DNA of 64,000 nt from Candidatus Altimarinota bacterium (GCA_028697205.1 JAQVFO010000003.1:31986-95985), one strand, 5' to 3'. Positions 42,822 through 54,645 are shown, counted from the first letter of the stretch. Program-made: numbers and translations. Notes: generated from the letters alone by a model not told the origin.

Positions 42822-43112
42822 TTATATAAAAAAATACTTTTTATCTACCTTTCCATTTATAATCTCTATTCAATCTTTTTCAAGTTTTTTGATTTTCTCT
42901 GAAACTCCTCACTCTGGAGTATATCAACTTATTTTTCAGCTATGTGCAATCACTTTATAACAAGGATAAATTTCTGGCTTCTTATTTTTTCTCATGACTG
43001 AAGCAACTGCTCTTGGATGAAGGCAAAATTTATCTCAAATTAATTTATATGTTGATACTTTCCCCTTTGGAATAGTTTGAATAAAAGCTAGAATTTGTTT
43101 ATCTATATCCAT
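42822..43112 (-). CDS. Alkyltransferase-like protein (MGMT DNA-binding domain)
   Basis: 96 residues, the size of ATL proteins and of the C-terminal MGMT domain. IPKGKVSTYKLIGDKFCLHPRAVASVMRKN is the helix-turn-helix region with the Arg finger position. The active site reads IYPCYKVIAHSGKISGYTPEGG, that is PCYKV in place of PCHRV, keeping the acceptor Cys. It binds alkylated DNA; direct methyl transfer is uncertain because the His of PCHR is Tyr here. Two bases separate it from the PH-domain gene. Confidence 0.87.
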
Positions 43113-43113
43113 A

Positions 43114-44034
43114 TTATTCTAAATCAAAACCTACTAAAATAGTTGCATCATATTCATCTATATTTTGAAATTTTTGTTTTAAATAATCATGAACTTTAAG
43201 TCAAGGTGAAGATGAAACAACTCAAACTCTTTCTATCTCATGAAATTTAACTGTTGGGAAAATAACTTTTTCTCATTTTTGATAAACTATAGCTTCATCT
43301 GGATTTCTAAAAGTTGAATCGTGAGTTATAGCAAAAAGTACTTTTTTCTTTAGAGATTCATAAACTCAATGATTTCTATCTTCTTCATTTTCAAATATAT
43401 AAACTTTATCTTTATCTGAAAGTAAAACAACTTCTTTAACTCACTGAATTCAAAGTAAAATTTGTTTTTCTTTTTCTACTATTTCTTCATATGTTTCTTT
43501 TTTATAAGATTTTTTTATTTCTAAATCGTCAATATGCTCAATATCATCCAATACTTCTCTTTTTTCTTCTGAAAGTAAATAAATATTATTAACTATTTTA
43601 TAAACTTTTTCTACATCAGGTATAAAATAAGCCTCAAAATCTCAAGCAGATCATGCTGAACTCCTAGCAAAGAAACTACCACAATTAAAGATATAATGAA
43701 TAATATTATTTTTTGAATATGCTAAATCTCTAATATTTTTGAAATAGATATTCATATGATATTTTGAAAAAATACCATTTCTCACATTCATTGCAATTTT
43801 TTTATTTGTAATAATAAAATAAGATTTACTCCAAAAGAAATAAACCCAAGCAAATGATAAAAACACAAGAACAACAAAAGTTATAGCTGAAATTATAACA
43901 TTTTGTGAACTTATAAAATAAATAATAACTAAAAATGGAATTCAAATGACTCCAAAAATTCTGAGAAATCAAAAAAATAAAACTATTTTATGTTGTCTTG
44001 TCTGAAATAATACTTTATCATTAAACTGATCCAT
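43114..44034 (-). CDS. Membrane protein with bacterial PH-like domain
   Basis: 306 residues. Two N-terminal membrane helices (KIVLFFGFLRIFGVIGIPFLVIIYFI and ISAITFVVLVFLSFAWVYFFW) are followed by YFIITNKKIAMNVRNGIFSKYHMNIYFKNIRDL, the bPH2/DUF304 pattern. A charged, helical cytoplasmic tail of ~170 residues contains YEEIVEKEKQILLGIQGVKEV and FPTVKFHEIERVGVVSSSPG. Role unknown. It sits between lepA and the alkyltransferase-like gene in one operon. Confidence 0.72.
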
Positions 44035-44084
44035 AAATTGAAAGTTAAATTATATTTTATTTACAATTTTCCAATAATAATTTA

Positions 44085-45965
44085 TTACTTCTTTAACAAT
44101 CCTATAAAAGCCTCACTTGGCAAACTTACTTTACCAAATTGCTTCATTTTTTTCTTTCATTCTTTTTGTTTGTCTAGAAGTTTTCTTTTACGTGTTATGT
44201 CTCAACCATAAAGTTTTGCTGTTACATCTTTTCTCATAGCACTTATATCCTCACGAGCAACTACTTTTCATCAAACTGCTGCTTGAATAGCAATAGTAAA
44301 CAAAGCCCTAGGAACAACTTCTTTTAATTTTTTAGCAATTTTTCAACCAAGATATGGAGCCTGACTACGATGACACATCAAACTTAATGCATCTACTTTG
44401 TCTCAAGCTAAAAGTATATCAAGCTTAACTAGGTCATCTTCTTTGTACTTCAAAAATTCATAATTCATAGAAGCATATCAACTTGATAAACTTTTTAATT
44501 CATCATAAAAATCTCAAATAAGTTCAGACATAGGAAGTTCATAAGTTATAAGAACTCTTGAACTATCAATAAATGCTTGATTAACAAGAATTCATCTTCT
44601 TTCTTGTGATAATTGCATTAAGTTACCAATATATTCACTTGGTGTTATTAGTTCACATTTTGCAATTGGTTCTTCTATACTTTGATATAACTCTCTTTTT
44701 GGTAAATCTTCAGGATTTGATATATAAGCATAAGTAAATTTTGCTCAATCAGCTTCTACAAGTTCAGGGTTAAATCTTCAATATTCTTCTCTCTTATCTC
44801 AAATAGTTTTTATTCTATAAGTTACTTGAGGTGATGTAATAATTACATCCATATTAAATTCTCTATCAAGTCTTTCTTTTACTATATCTAAATGTAGTAA
44901 ACCTAAGAAACCACATCTATAACCATGACCAAGTGCAGGACTTACTTCTGGTTCAATTGATAGTGCTGAATCATTTAACATAAGTTTTTCAATTGCATCT
45001 ACAAATTGTGGATATTCATCACTATTTATAGGGAAAACTCAAGCAAAGATAAATGGAGTAACTTTTTTAAATCATTCTATTGCTTTTGCATTTTCAATTC
45101 TATCTTTTGGTCATTCAACATTTTCTGGTTTCCATAAAGTATCTCCAACTTTTGCTTCTCTGATTGATTTAAGTCCAGTAACTACATATCATACAGAACC
45201 ATTTTCTATTTTTGGATCACTAACATATTTTGGTGCAAAGTGTCATACATCAAGTGCTTCAATTTTTTTTCAACTATTTATAAAGTGTAGAGTATCTCAT
45301 TTTTTTATTTCTCAACTAAATACTTTTACATAACTAACTACTCATCTATATGAATCGTACTGACTATCAAAAACTAATGCTTTAAGTTCAGAATTTGGAT
45401 TTTGCTCAAGCTTATTAAATACTCTAGGTTCTCTTATTTTTTCTATAACTGCATCTAAAACTGTTTCTACATTTTGCCCTGTTTTTGCTGAAATAGGAAT
45501 AATTTCTTCTTTTTTACATCAAAGTAAGTTAATAATTTCCTCACTAACTTTATCTACATCTGCTGCAGGTAAATCTATCTTGTTTATAACTGGAATTATA
45601 TCTAAGTTATTTTCTATTGCCATATAAACATTTGAAAGAGTTTGTGCTTCTATACCTTGAGTTGCATCAACGACTAATAAAGCTCATTCAACTGAAGCTA
45701 AAGTTCTAGAAACTTCATATTGGAAATCAACATGTCATGGAGTATCAATCAAATTTAATTCATACCCTTTCCACTTCATTTTTACTGGAGTAAGTTTAAT
45801 AGTAATCCCCCTTTCTTGCTCCAAAGCCATAGTATCAAGAGTTTGAGCTTTTAAGTCTCTTTTATCAATAGTTCAAGTTATTTCAAGCATTCTATCAGCC
45901 AATGTTGATTTACCATGGTCAATATGAGCTATTATTCAAAAATTTCTTATTTGGAAAATATGCAT
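44085..45965 (-). CDS. lepA: Elongation factor 4 (LepA)
   Basis: 626 residues. Ribosome-associated GTPase with all G motifs: G1 [15 protein letters not shown]2 [11 protein letters not shown]3 [17 protein letters not shown]4 NKIDLP, G5 SAKTGQNV. LepA-specific blocks follow: VGDTLW-type [52 protein letters not shown] region, and the C-terminal [49 protein letters not shown]. The Gly of DTPG is the TGA codon at 45735-45737. Heads the minus-strand operon that runs to hflX and beyond. Confidence 0.97.
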
Positions 45966-46039
45966 AAAAGTTAAATAAAAGATATCAATTAAGTTTTCGC
46001 TATTTTATAGAAAATTATTAAATTTCAAAATGATTTAAA

Positions 46040-46879
46040 TTATATTACTTTTAATAATAATTTTATCCAATTATCAATACTTAAATCCTCTCACCTTACA
46101 TCTTCTCTAAATCAAAGTTCATTAAAAATTTTTAATATTTTTTCCTTTTCATATCATCACTTTACTAAATTATTTACAAGTTTTTTTCTAGGTTCCTTAA
46201 ATCAAATTTTAATAAATTCTATAAATTTATCATCATTTATATCTCTATAATTATTATGTAGTTCAAAAAGTAAAACAGATGATTCAACTTTCGGGGCAGG
46301 AATAAAAGATTTTGCAGGAACTCTTATAATTTCTTTTACAAAAGCTTTTTTTGATATAAATAAGCTTAATACTGATGATTTTTGTTTATTATTTTTTTTA
46401 TCTAGTGCTGTTGACTGTCATGCTAAAATCTTATCCCCTACATCTTTTTGCATTAAAATAAGCATATTATCTGGCTTATTCCCAATTTCATACAAAAATT
46501 TATATAAAATTGGTGAAGTAATATAGTAAGGAATGTTTGCAATTACCAGATAATTATTAAATCTTTCTTTAAATTTAAGTATATCTTCATTAAAAATTTG
46601 AAAATCAATTCAATCTATTTTTAATTCTCATTTTTCTAATCTCTTATTTATTATTTCAATCATATCTTTATCAAGTTCAACTAAATGTAAACTTTTAGGA
46701 TGTTGCAAAAGTATTTTCTCTGTTAAAGCTCAATATCATGGTCATATCTCTAAAATATTATTTCATGAAATATTTAAACTTGATGCTATAGTATTAAGAA
46801 CATTATCATCAATTAAAAAATTTTGACCAAGTGACTTTTTAGCAAAAATTCAATATTCTTTAAAAAATTCTAAATTCAT
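46040..46879 (-). CDS. rsmA: 16S rRNA dimethyladenosine transferase RsmA (KsgA)
   Basis: 279 residues. Dimethylates A1518 and A1519 in helix 45 of 16S rRNA. Family marks: FAKKSLGQNFLIDDNVLNTI at the N-terminus, SAM motif ILEIGPGYGALTEKIL, HLVELDKDMIEII, IFNEDILKF, the catalytic VIANIPYYITSPILYKFL and the C-terminal SFIPAPKVESSVLLFE with FIKIGFKEPRKKLVNNL. All key residues present. Confidence 0.95.
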
Positions 46880-46889
46880 CTATCAAAAG

Positions 46890-46919
46890 TTGTAAAAAAA
46901 ATAATATATATGATAAAAT
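46890..46919 (+). promoter_or_regulatory. Candidate extended -10 promoter
   Basis: TTGTAA at 46890-46895 and TGATAAAAT (extended -10) ending at 46919, 18-bp spacer, 39 bp ahead of the large surface-protein gene. Confidence 0.4.
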
Positions 46920-46957
46920 AATAATAACTTATAAAAAATAAAATACAAAAATAAAAA

Positions 46958-49900
46958 ATGAAAAAAATCTTGTTGATAATATTTATAATATTAATCAGTA
47001 TTATAAACATTTCTAGTTCTTATGCAAAAACTATAAATTATATTAGTTGAAAATATGATATAATAACTTCAGATAAAAAAACAAATAAGATAAAACAAAT
47101 AAAAGTAAAAAATACTGATTTAAATATATCAAACTCAAGAATAAGCGCTAAAATAAAATGAAATACATTAATTACAGCAAAAAATAGCTGAAGTTTTGTA
47201 GACACAAATAATTTTTGAATAATCCCTTTAATTCAAAATAGTAATAAAATTCAATTTGAATTTGGTAATACATGATCTCATCTAATATTTTCAAACCCAG
47301 TACAAATTGATATATCAACCCCAAATATAGAAAACTGAACTCTAGTAAAAATAAAAGTAAAACACTATTGAGATTTAGCATTTAATACTGTTTGACTTTC
47401 GACATCTAAATTAAGTTTATGTAGTACTTGATGAGTAGCAACAATAGAGTGAAATCTATGAATAGTATCAAACTGAAAAGTTACATTTTATACTTGTTGA
47501 GCATCTACTTTTGATGTTTGAGTTATTGATTCCTCCTTCCTAACAACTAACTGAGCTGTAAATGCTATTGCCATTCAAACTGATTGAAAAATCGTTATTT
47601 GATGAGCCTTTACTACTGTTTGATGAACTACTAGAAATCGTGTTGCAAGACTTACAACAACATGAGCTCTTGACACTACTTTTAATCCTAATGCTAATAA
47701 TACTGTAAATACTCTTGCTATCCAAACTAATTGAAGCATAGTATTATGATGAGCTTTTACAAGAGTATGATGAACTACTAGAAATCGTATTGCTAGAATT
47801 ACAACAGCTGGAGCTTTAGATACTTGATTTAATCCTAACGCAAACAATACTGTAAATACTCTTGCTATTCAAACTGACTGAGCTATAGTTTTTTGATGAA
47901 CCTTTACAACAGTATGATGAATACTTAATACTAGAAATCGTATTGCAAGAGTCAATTCAGCTTGAACTCTTGATAATTGATTTAATCCTAATGCTAATAA
48001 TACTGTAAATACTCTTGCTATTCAAACTGACTGAGCTATAGTTTTTTGATGAACTTTTACTACAATTTGATGATTACTCTGAACAACAAGAAACCGTATT
48101 GCAAGAGTCAATTCAGCTTGAACTCTTGATAATTGATTTAACCCTAATGCTAATAATACTGTAAATGCTATTGCTATTCAAAATGATTGAAGTGTATTAA
48201 TATGATGAGCTTTTACAACAGTATGATGAACTGCAAGAAATAATATTGCAAGGGTTAATACTGCCTGAACTTTAGATACTTGATTTAACCCAAATGCAAG
48301 TGCTAGTGTACTTTCTATAAAACTTCAAGCTAATCAAAAAATACTTATATGATGAACTTTTACAACAGTATGATGAACTGCAAGAAGTTATGTTGCTAGA
48401 TTAAATGCAAATTGAACAGTTAATACATCTTTTTACCCTACAATAACATGAACTAATGTTACTGCCTTAGAAATTGATTCAGAAGAAAATTTAATAGTGT
48501 GATGAACTTATACTCAAGTAAACTGAACTGCAAGAGTAGATTTAGCTAGAATCTGAATAAAAACTGTTTGTTTAACAATTCAGTGATGTAATATATGGGT
48601 AAACTCAAATACTTGAATAACTCAAAGTGCTTCATTGGTAACTTGATGGAAAGACTTATCTTGAAATGATTATAATTTAACTCAAACATCCTCGACTGAA
48701 GAACCAACTTACAAGAATACAACAACTGATAATATAAATTTTAATCCTATCGTTTATTTTGATTGAGCTAGTACTGTATGAGATTATATGTTTCTTACTT
48801 GATGAACTATATGATATTGAAATAATATAAGTAATATGTCAGCTTATACTATAGCTTTACCTATAAATAATCCTGTATGATCTCATTCATTTTTTGAGGC
48901 AGCTACAAATTGAAGAATATGATGATGAATATGAACTTGATATCTTGCTTGAGATTTCTGATGATGAGATTACAGATTAAGTACAACATGAGAAATTATT
49001 ACAAAACCTATTTTATTAACTCATAATGTAAGTGTAAACTGAATTACTGCAGATTGAGATAAAAGAACTCTTCGTGTAAATGGTAAAAAAATAATTTGAA
49101 ATAATTCCTGAAGTATAGAAATATGAAATTGATCTACATTTTCTGTATGAGCGATAGATTGATGAGCTTGGTCAACACAAATGAACTTAGCAGAATTATT
49201 AATATATCTAGAAAACAATGATACTGTTAGCCAAAATGAAATTGAATCTTACTTATCAATTAAATATTGAATAACTCTAGACCAGACAAGTCCTCAAAAT
49301 TATATAAATAGTTCTTGAGCTGTTATATGGAATTCCACTACAAATGCAGGATATAATAATAATATATTTGGTATCGGTAGAGATGATTGATTTAATCTTT
49401 ATCAAAAACAATCAAAATCAATAAATACTGACTGATTAATAACAATATGAAATTCTTGAAGTATTGCAAGTGATAACCCAAGTAATACAACAACATTTTC
49501 AGCAAACCAATCATATATGATTATATGAGATAACATGAATAACTTAGAATGGACAAGTTCATGAGCTCCAATTTATACAGCTATGTTAAAAAGAATTTTT
49601 AAAGTACAAGAAAGTTGAACTGTTTGAAATATAAAAATTCAAGTCCCAGATAATAGCTCAGCTCTTACTATTAAATTACCAGATGAATTTACAGCTACTT
49701 GAATAGTATTATTAGTTGATAGCGACTGAAATTTTACATCTTGAGCAACTGAATTACCAATGACTTTAAACTGAACAAATTGGGAAATAACTACAAATTT
49801 AGTTAATTGACAATATTTTACATTTTGATTTAAAGATTATTTTGCACCAGTTTTATCATCAACTTCTTTAATGAATAACTACCTATATCCAATATGAAAT

Positions 49901-50554
49901 TTTAATACTACATTTAATTATTCTGATAATATAAGAGTTGATATCCCAAGTGTAAATATTAATTTATTAAAATGGGCATCTTGAAGTTTTTCACAAAATT
50001 CAAATAATTATATAAATACATGAAGTCAATCAGTAACTCAAACTCAAGCAATTTATCCTATATCCAGCTTACCATACTGAAAATATCAAGCAAACTTTAC
50101 ATTAAAAGACTTAGCATGAAATACTACAAACACTTGAATAATATTTTATGTTGATGAATTAGAAATGATAATAAGTACATGAAGTATAGATATAGGAAAC
50201 ATAAGTTATGATTCAAAAAAGTTTTCTCCAGAAGTAACGGTAACTATAAAAACAGTTTGAGCTCCTTTCCAATTATATATGTCCCAAAGTTGACAGCTAG
50301 AAAAGTGAAGTAATATATTTATAAATTGGAATTGAGTAGAATGATATGGTTATGATCAATCCCCATATACAAATAATATTTCATCTATATGAAGTATGAA
50401 ACTTATTTGAAGTTCACCGATAAACTTAAATCCAAATTGAGATAAAAATATAAACATTTATAAAATAAAACTATGAGCTCTACTCAAAAATATTGAACAA
50501 AGTTATTGACTTTACCAAAGTTATCTAAATTTTTACTCCTTTTTCAATTATTAA
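46958..50554 (+). CDS. Large secreted surface protein with delta-60 repeats and lectin-like domain
   Basis: 1198 residues. Signal peptide MKKILLIIFIILISIINISSSYA. After an N-terminal ~200-residue beta region come about seven tandem units of ~50 residues (47560-48570), each with AIQTDGKIVIGGAFTTVGG, TRNRVARL and LDTTFNPNANNTVN-like parts. These are delta-60 (TIGR02608/DUF5122) repeats that build a beta-propeller. A concanavalin/LamG-like stretch follows (WKDLSGNDYNLTQT, YFDGASTV, YTIALPINN, AELLIYLENNDTVSQNEIE), then an immunoglobulin-like C-terminal part. No sortase or C-terminal anchor is visible. Probably an adhesin or a cell-surface scaffold. Very rich in TGA glycines. Confidence 0.85.
47560..48570 (+). 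repeat. Coding tandem repeats, ~150-bp period
   Basis: About seven units of 144-158 bp. The stretches around 47840-47905 and 47990-48055 are nearly identical over ~60 bp. It encodes the delta-60 repeats of the surface protein. Such identity makes copy number prone to change by recombination. Confidence 0.8.
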
Positions 50555-50564
50555 ATTATTTAAA

Positions 50565-50608
50565 TAACAATAAAAAACACTAAAATATTTTAGTGTTTTT
50601 TATTGTTA
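50565..50608 (+). terminator. Terminator of the surface-protein gene
   Basis: 21-bp self-complementary stem AACAATAAAAAACACTAAAA / TTTTAGTGTTTTTTATTGTT, 11 bp after the stop. Confidence 0.85.
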
Positions 50609-50649
50609 TAAATTATAATATATATTTTATAATTTTATTATCATTTTTC

Positions 50650-50678
50650 TTGACATTATAATAAATATATTGTAACAT
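50650..50678 (+). promoter_or_regulatory. Candidate promoter TTGACA-17 bp-TAACAT
   Basis: Perfect -35 at 50650-50655 and TAACAT at 50673-50678, 46 bp before the first tandem secreted protein. Overlaps a GTAACATATATGTAC palindrome. Confidence 0.4.
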
Positions 50679-50723
50679 ATATGTACGTCAAAAACGAATA
50701 TATTTATTTTTTAACTATAGTTT

Positions 50724-51386
50724 ATGACAAAAACAAATATAAAAAAGATACTAGCTATCTTAACTATTGTAACTTTAGGGGTAAATAGTACATATGCTGC
50801 TACTCAAATTGGTACTTGATCTGTTTCTGGAACTTCTGCCTTTGATAGTGCAATTATATGGAATGATCTTATTCCTTGAAGTGCTACTGGTACTGTAAGT
50901 GGTATCGTTGTTACTGCAACTGTTTTACCTACTTTAAATATGGTTATTTCTACTTGAGCTATTAACCTTGGAATATTGAATGCTTCATCTTACTCAAGTG
51001 GATCTCTAAGTATTGAAGTTGGTACAAATGCTGCTAACTGAGTAACTGTATCAGCTACATCTGGTACTGGTTGATTAAGAAGTGCTTCTAATGGTTCTAT
51101 TATCAATAATTCGACTACTGATTGACTAGCTGAAAGTTATAAATTCAGTTCTGCTCTAGAAGCTGCTTCTGATTCTTCTATAACTTGATATACACAAACT
51201 GCAAATTTAGATACTGAGGTTAACAATTCTTCATCTTGATTTATTTTGTATACTACAAATAAACCTGAAGCTTCTAGTTGAGTAAATGATGTCGTATTTA
51301 GTGTTTCTGCTAAAATAGACCAACAAACTCCTGCTGCAAATGATTATCAAGATACAGTTACAATTACTGTAGTTTGAAATTTCTAA
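50724..51386 (+). CDS. Secreted 220-residue protein, tandem copy 1
   Basis: 220 residues. Signal peptide MTKTNIKKILAILTIVTLGVNSTYA, then a low-complexity, Ser/Thr/Gly/Ala/Asn-rich beta protein (GTGSVSGTSAFDSAIIWNDL, TGTVSGIVVTATVLPTLNMV, STGAINLGILNAS, NKPEASSGVNDVVFSVSAKI) ending DYQDTVTITVVGNF. No Cys. The closing strand resembles the last strand of WxL-type or other bacterial Ig-like surface domains. It is ~95% identical to the next gene. A DUF916-like membrane protein lies behind the pair, as in Gram-positive WxL clusters. Probably a major surface or filament component; the family is not named. Confidence 0.75.
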
Positions 51387-51403
51387 TTAGATTTATTATT
51401 ATA

Positions 51404-51437
51404 AAATATCCTAGATATATGTCTAGGATATTTTTTT
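51404..51437 (+). terminator. Terminator after tandem copy 1
   Basis: 12-bp stem AAATATCCTAGA / TCTAGGATATTT followed by TTTTT. Confidence 0.85.
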
Positions 51438-51514
51438 GTAAATAAAAAAAAAGTATGTTACGATTAATATACAGTCAAAAAACAAAAACAAATTTATTTA
51501 TCTAAAAAAAGTTT

Positions 51515-52177
51515 ATGACAAAAACAAATATAAAAAAGATACTAGCTATCTTAACTATTGTAACTTTAGGGATAAATAGCACATATGCTGCTACTCAAAT
51601 TGGTACTTGATCTGTTTCTGGAACTTCTGCCTTTGATAGTGCAATTATATGGAATGATCTTATTCCTTGAAGTGCTACTGGTACTGTAAGTGGTATCGTC
51701 GTTACTGCAACTGTTTTACCTACTTTAAATATGGTTATTTCTACTTGAGCTATTAATCTTGGAATATTGAATGCTTCAACTTATTCAAGTGGATCTCTAA
51801 GTATTGAAGTTGGTACAAATGCTGCTAACTGAGTAACAATTACTGCTAAATCTAGTACTGGTTGATTAAGAAGTGCTTCTAATGGTTCTATTATCAATAA
51901 TTTGACTACTGATTGACTAGCTGAAAGTTATAAATTCAGTTCTGCTCTAGGAGCTGCTTCTGATTCTTCTGTTGCTGGTTATACACAAACTGCAAATTTG
52001 GATTCTGAAGTTAATAACTCTTCATCTTGATTTACTTTATATACTACAAATAAACCTGAAGCTTCTAGTTGAGTAAATGATGTCGTATTTAATGTTTCTG
52101 CTAAAATAGACCAACAAACTCCTGCTGCAAGTGATTATCAAGATACTATTACAATTACTGTAGTTTGAAATTTCTAA
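51515..52177 (+). CDS. Secreted 220-residue protein, tandem copy 2
   Basis: 220 residues, same length and signal peptide as copy 1 with about ten substitutions. These cluster in the middle (VTITAKSSTGGLRSAS against VTVSATSGTGGLRSAS, ALGAASDSSVAGYTQ against ALEAASDSSITGYTQ). One UGA glycine (copy 1) is replaced by the ordinary codon GGT in VAGYT, which shows both glycine codon types in the same position. Own leader and terminator. Confidence 0.75.
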
Positions 52178-52194
52178 TTTGAAATAGTTAATCT

Positions 52195-52229
52195 AAAAAG
52201 ATTTCCAAATAATTTGGAAATCTTTTTTT
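52195..52229 (+). terminator. Terminator after tandem copy 2
   Basis: 16-bp stem AAAAAGATTTCCAAAT / ATTTGGAAATCTTTTT with a one-base centre and a T-run. Confidence 0.85.
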
Positions 52230-52284
52230 GATTTTTATAAAAAAAGGCTTATATTAAAGAAAATTTAACAGTTTAATAAACATT

Positions 52285-53676
52285 ATGAAAAAATTGTTTT
52301 TAAGAATTATTTATTCTTTATTACTTTTACCATTTACATTTTGTATTTTACCAAATTTTTCTTTTGCAGATATTGATATAACAGTTTCGCCAGTTAAATA
52401 TGACATTACACTTGATAGATGACAATCTTGAGAGAAAATTGCAAAAATATTTAATAATACAAATATTACTCAAGAAATATTTATTACAACAAAAAATGCT
52501 ATATCAATGGAGGATAATTGACAGCCAGTATTTGTCGAAAATATTGAAAATCCAGAATTATACCTTGCAAATTGGGTAACTCCAAGTGTACAAAGTTTTA
52601 CTATTTGAGCATGACAAAGTTTAGATATCCCTTTTACAATTAATGTACCAACAAATGCTACTCCTGGTTGACATTATTGAGCAATTTTTTTTAATGTAAA
52701 AGAAAATGAAAACTGACAAATAAATATCCAAAAAAGAATTTGAATATTGCTACTTTTAAAAGTTCCATGAATACTTAAAGCTGAATGAGAAATTAATAAT
52801 ATTAGTATAACTGTAAACTCTTGATGATGAGGTTGATCTTGATGAAAGAAAAGTTCAAATATGATTTCTCAAATTATAGACAAATATGTTTTATGAAATA
52901 ATAATCCTAAAAATAGCTCTTGAAATACAGATACTCAAATAGATAATAATATAGATTTATCAAGTGCAAAAGATGAAAATAGTAATACAATTAAAGACAC
53001 TTCAGATAATAACAAGGATTTTAGTGTTGATATGACAATTGATTTTTCAAATAAATGAAATACTCATTTAAAACCTATCTGAAAAATTGAGATTATAGAT
53101 GAAAACTGAAACATACTAAAAAAGATATGAAAAGAAAGTATCAAAAATGATGCTTGAGCAATAACAGATGAAAAAGTTGTTGATTACATACCAATAAATG
53201 ATGAAGATTGAAATGTATTGCCAAATGAAAATAGAAAATTTAAACAAAGTTGGAATGGGTTTGCCTATGAAACACTTGATGAAAATGGGAAAAAAATAAT
53301 TAAATATTATGACCCATCAGAATATTACTCTACAAAAAACAAAAATAATAATTGATATCTAATGCCATGGGAAAGAGTATGTACAAGAGAAGTTAATAAA
53401 AAATTAACTGCAAAAATAAACTTATGATATACTGATCCTGATTGAAAAGAAGTTGAATTTAATTCTGCTAGGGATTTTTATGTAACATATAACGAAGAAT
53501 ATATTTGATTAAATTGGTATGTAATAACACCATTTATAGTATTATGTTTTATAATTTTTATATTCCGGATTATAGCTTATAAAAAGAAAAGAAGATGTCA
53601 TAATTGTAAAAAAATAGTTAAAAAAGATATGCAAGTATGTCCTTATTGTTGAGAAAAATTAAAAAAGAAAAAGTAA
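52285..53676 (+). CDS. DUF916-like surface protein with membrane anchor and cytoplasmic zinc ribbon
   Basis: 463 residues. Signal peptide MKKLFLRIIYSLLLLPFTFCILPNFSFA, then an Ig-like domain typical of DUF916 (VSPVKYDITLDRGQSGEKIAKIFN, NWVTPSVQSFTIGAGQSLDIPF, PTNATPGGHYGAIFFNV). A Gly/Ser/Asn-rich linker (VNSGGGGGSGGKKSSN), a second Ig-like domain (DMTIDFSNKGNTHLKPIGKI), one membrane helix near residues 412-430 (WYVITPFIVLCFIIFIFRII) and a short cytoplasmic zinc ribbon CHNCKKIVKKDMQVCPYCGEKL follow. A zinc ribbon facing the cytoplasm is unusual for this family. Probably works with the tandem secreted proteins upstream. Confidence 0.78.
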
Positions 53677-53679
53677 AAT

Positions 53680-53714
53680 AATAAAAGCTAAATCAAATTG
53701 ATTTAGCTTTTATT
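53680..53714. terminator. Bidirectional terminator
   Basis: 17-bp stem AATAAAAGCTAAATCAA / TTGATTTAGCTTTTATT with one-base loop. It contains the stop of the converging 234-residue gene. Confidence 0.88.
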
Positions 53715-54414
53715 TACATTCCTGAGTTTTATAATTCCATTGATTGTTTATTTTTGTTATATCATCAAGATTAATATTCATATTATCTATCAAATTATCA
53801 TACATTGTTCTTGTAGTTTGAAATTGCTTCTTTCTGTAATCTCTCATAACTTGTAATTTATTTGTTCAAAGTACATTATAAGCTATTTTTTTAAATGTAT
53901 TTAACTTATATTCTACAAGTGTCATACATTCTGTTTCTGTAAAATATTGAGAAGCTTCAACTGTAGTAGTATATTTTGAACAAGATAAATAATCTTTAAT
54001 TATTGAAGTATTATCTGTTGGATCACAAAAACTTTTATATTTTTTCCATAAAGTTCCATATTTTCAAAATGCTTCATTTATATAATTAATTCAATCAATA
54101 TAAGTTGCTTGTTTATTTGGTCAAAAATAATAATCTTTTCACTTTTGTAAAGAATCAAGAAACTTTACTGCTTCCTTATCAATTTCCTTAAATTTTAAAT
54201 CTAAAATAATCTGGTAAGCAATTTCTTCTTTATCACTGCTTTGTGCACAAATATAATCTTCAATACTATTTGCATCACCATTCTGATTCGCATTAAAACA
54301 CTCATCTATCTTATCTTGATATTTACATGAGGTATTTGTATTATCAGCTTTTAGAGAATAAACTCAAGCTGTAAAAAATAAAAAAACTAAGAAAAATATA
54401 AAACTCTTTTTCAT
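53710..54414 (-). CDS. Secreted cysteine-containing hypothetical protein
   Basis: 234 residues. Signal peptide MKKSFIFFLVFLFFTAGVYSLKA. The mature part is charged and helical with eight Cys (SCKYQDKIDECFNAN, YICAQ, SFCDP, LSCSKY, ETECMTL, TQECK), probably disulfide-bonded outside the membrane. NANQNGDANSIEDYIC looks like a calcium-binding loop but is incomplete. Last of a three-gene operon with hsp20 and a 75-residue membrane protein. Not recognised. Confidence 0.7.
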
Positions 54415-54417
54415 AAA

Positions 54418-54645
54418 TTATTTTTTTTTCTTAAAAATTCATATTACTTTAACTAAACTTTTTCAAAATAATGAGTATCAAAAACAAAAAGTTCTATTAA
54501 AAATACTAATTCACTTTGAAAGAATTCTTTTTCATAATGATGTTTTAGTTGCTCAAAAAATAGAGGCTAAAGCTCATCAAATTATAAGTCATGTAACTAT
54601 TTTATCTACTTTTGTTATTGATTTATCAACTTTTTTTCTAAACAT
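54418..54645 (-). CDS. Small Lys-rich protein with a hydrophobic segment
   Basis: 75 residues: basic start (MFRKKVDKSITKVDKI), hydrophobic VTGLIIGGALASIFGATKT, then a Gly/Phe/Ser-rich half and a polylysine end (IGIFKKKK). Nine of its glycines are TGA codons. Only 3 bp from the next ATG. Could be a small membrane or phage-hol-like protein. Not recognised. Confidence 0.6.

Larger units (their letters stand above)
50724..52177 (+). repeat. Tandem gene duplication
   Basis: Two direct copies of a 663-bp gene (50724-51386 and 51515-52177), differing at scattered positions only. The upstream ~40 bp are also similar, and each copy has its own terminator, with no sequence similarity between the two terminators. 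Confidence 0.85.

Noticed and set aside
47540..47847. Minus-strand open frames over the tandem repeats, rich in Ser or Val
   Set aside because: Antisense of the delta-60 repeats; the sense frame continues unbroken for 1198 codons.
47560..48570. Regular repeats that could suggest a CRISPR array
   Set aside because: The period is ~150 bp without unique spacers and the units are in-frame coding.
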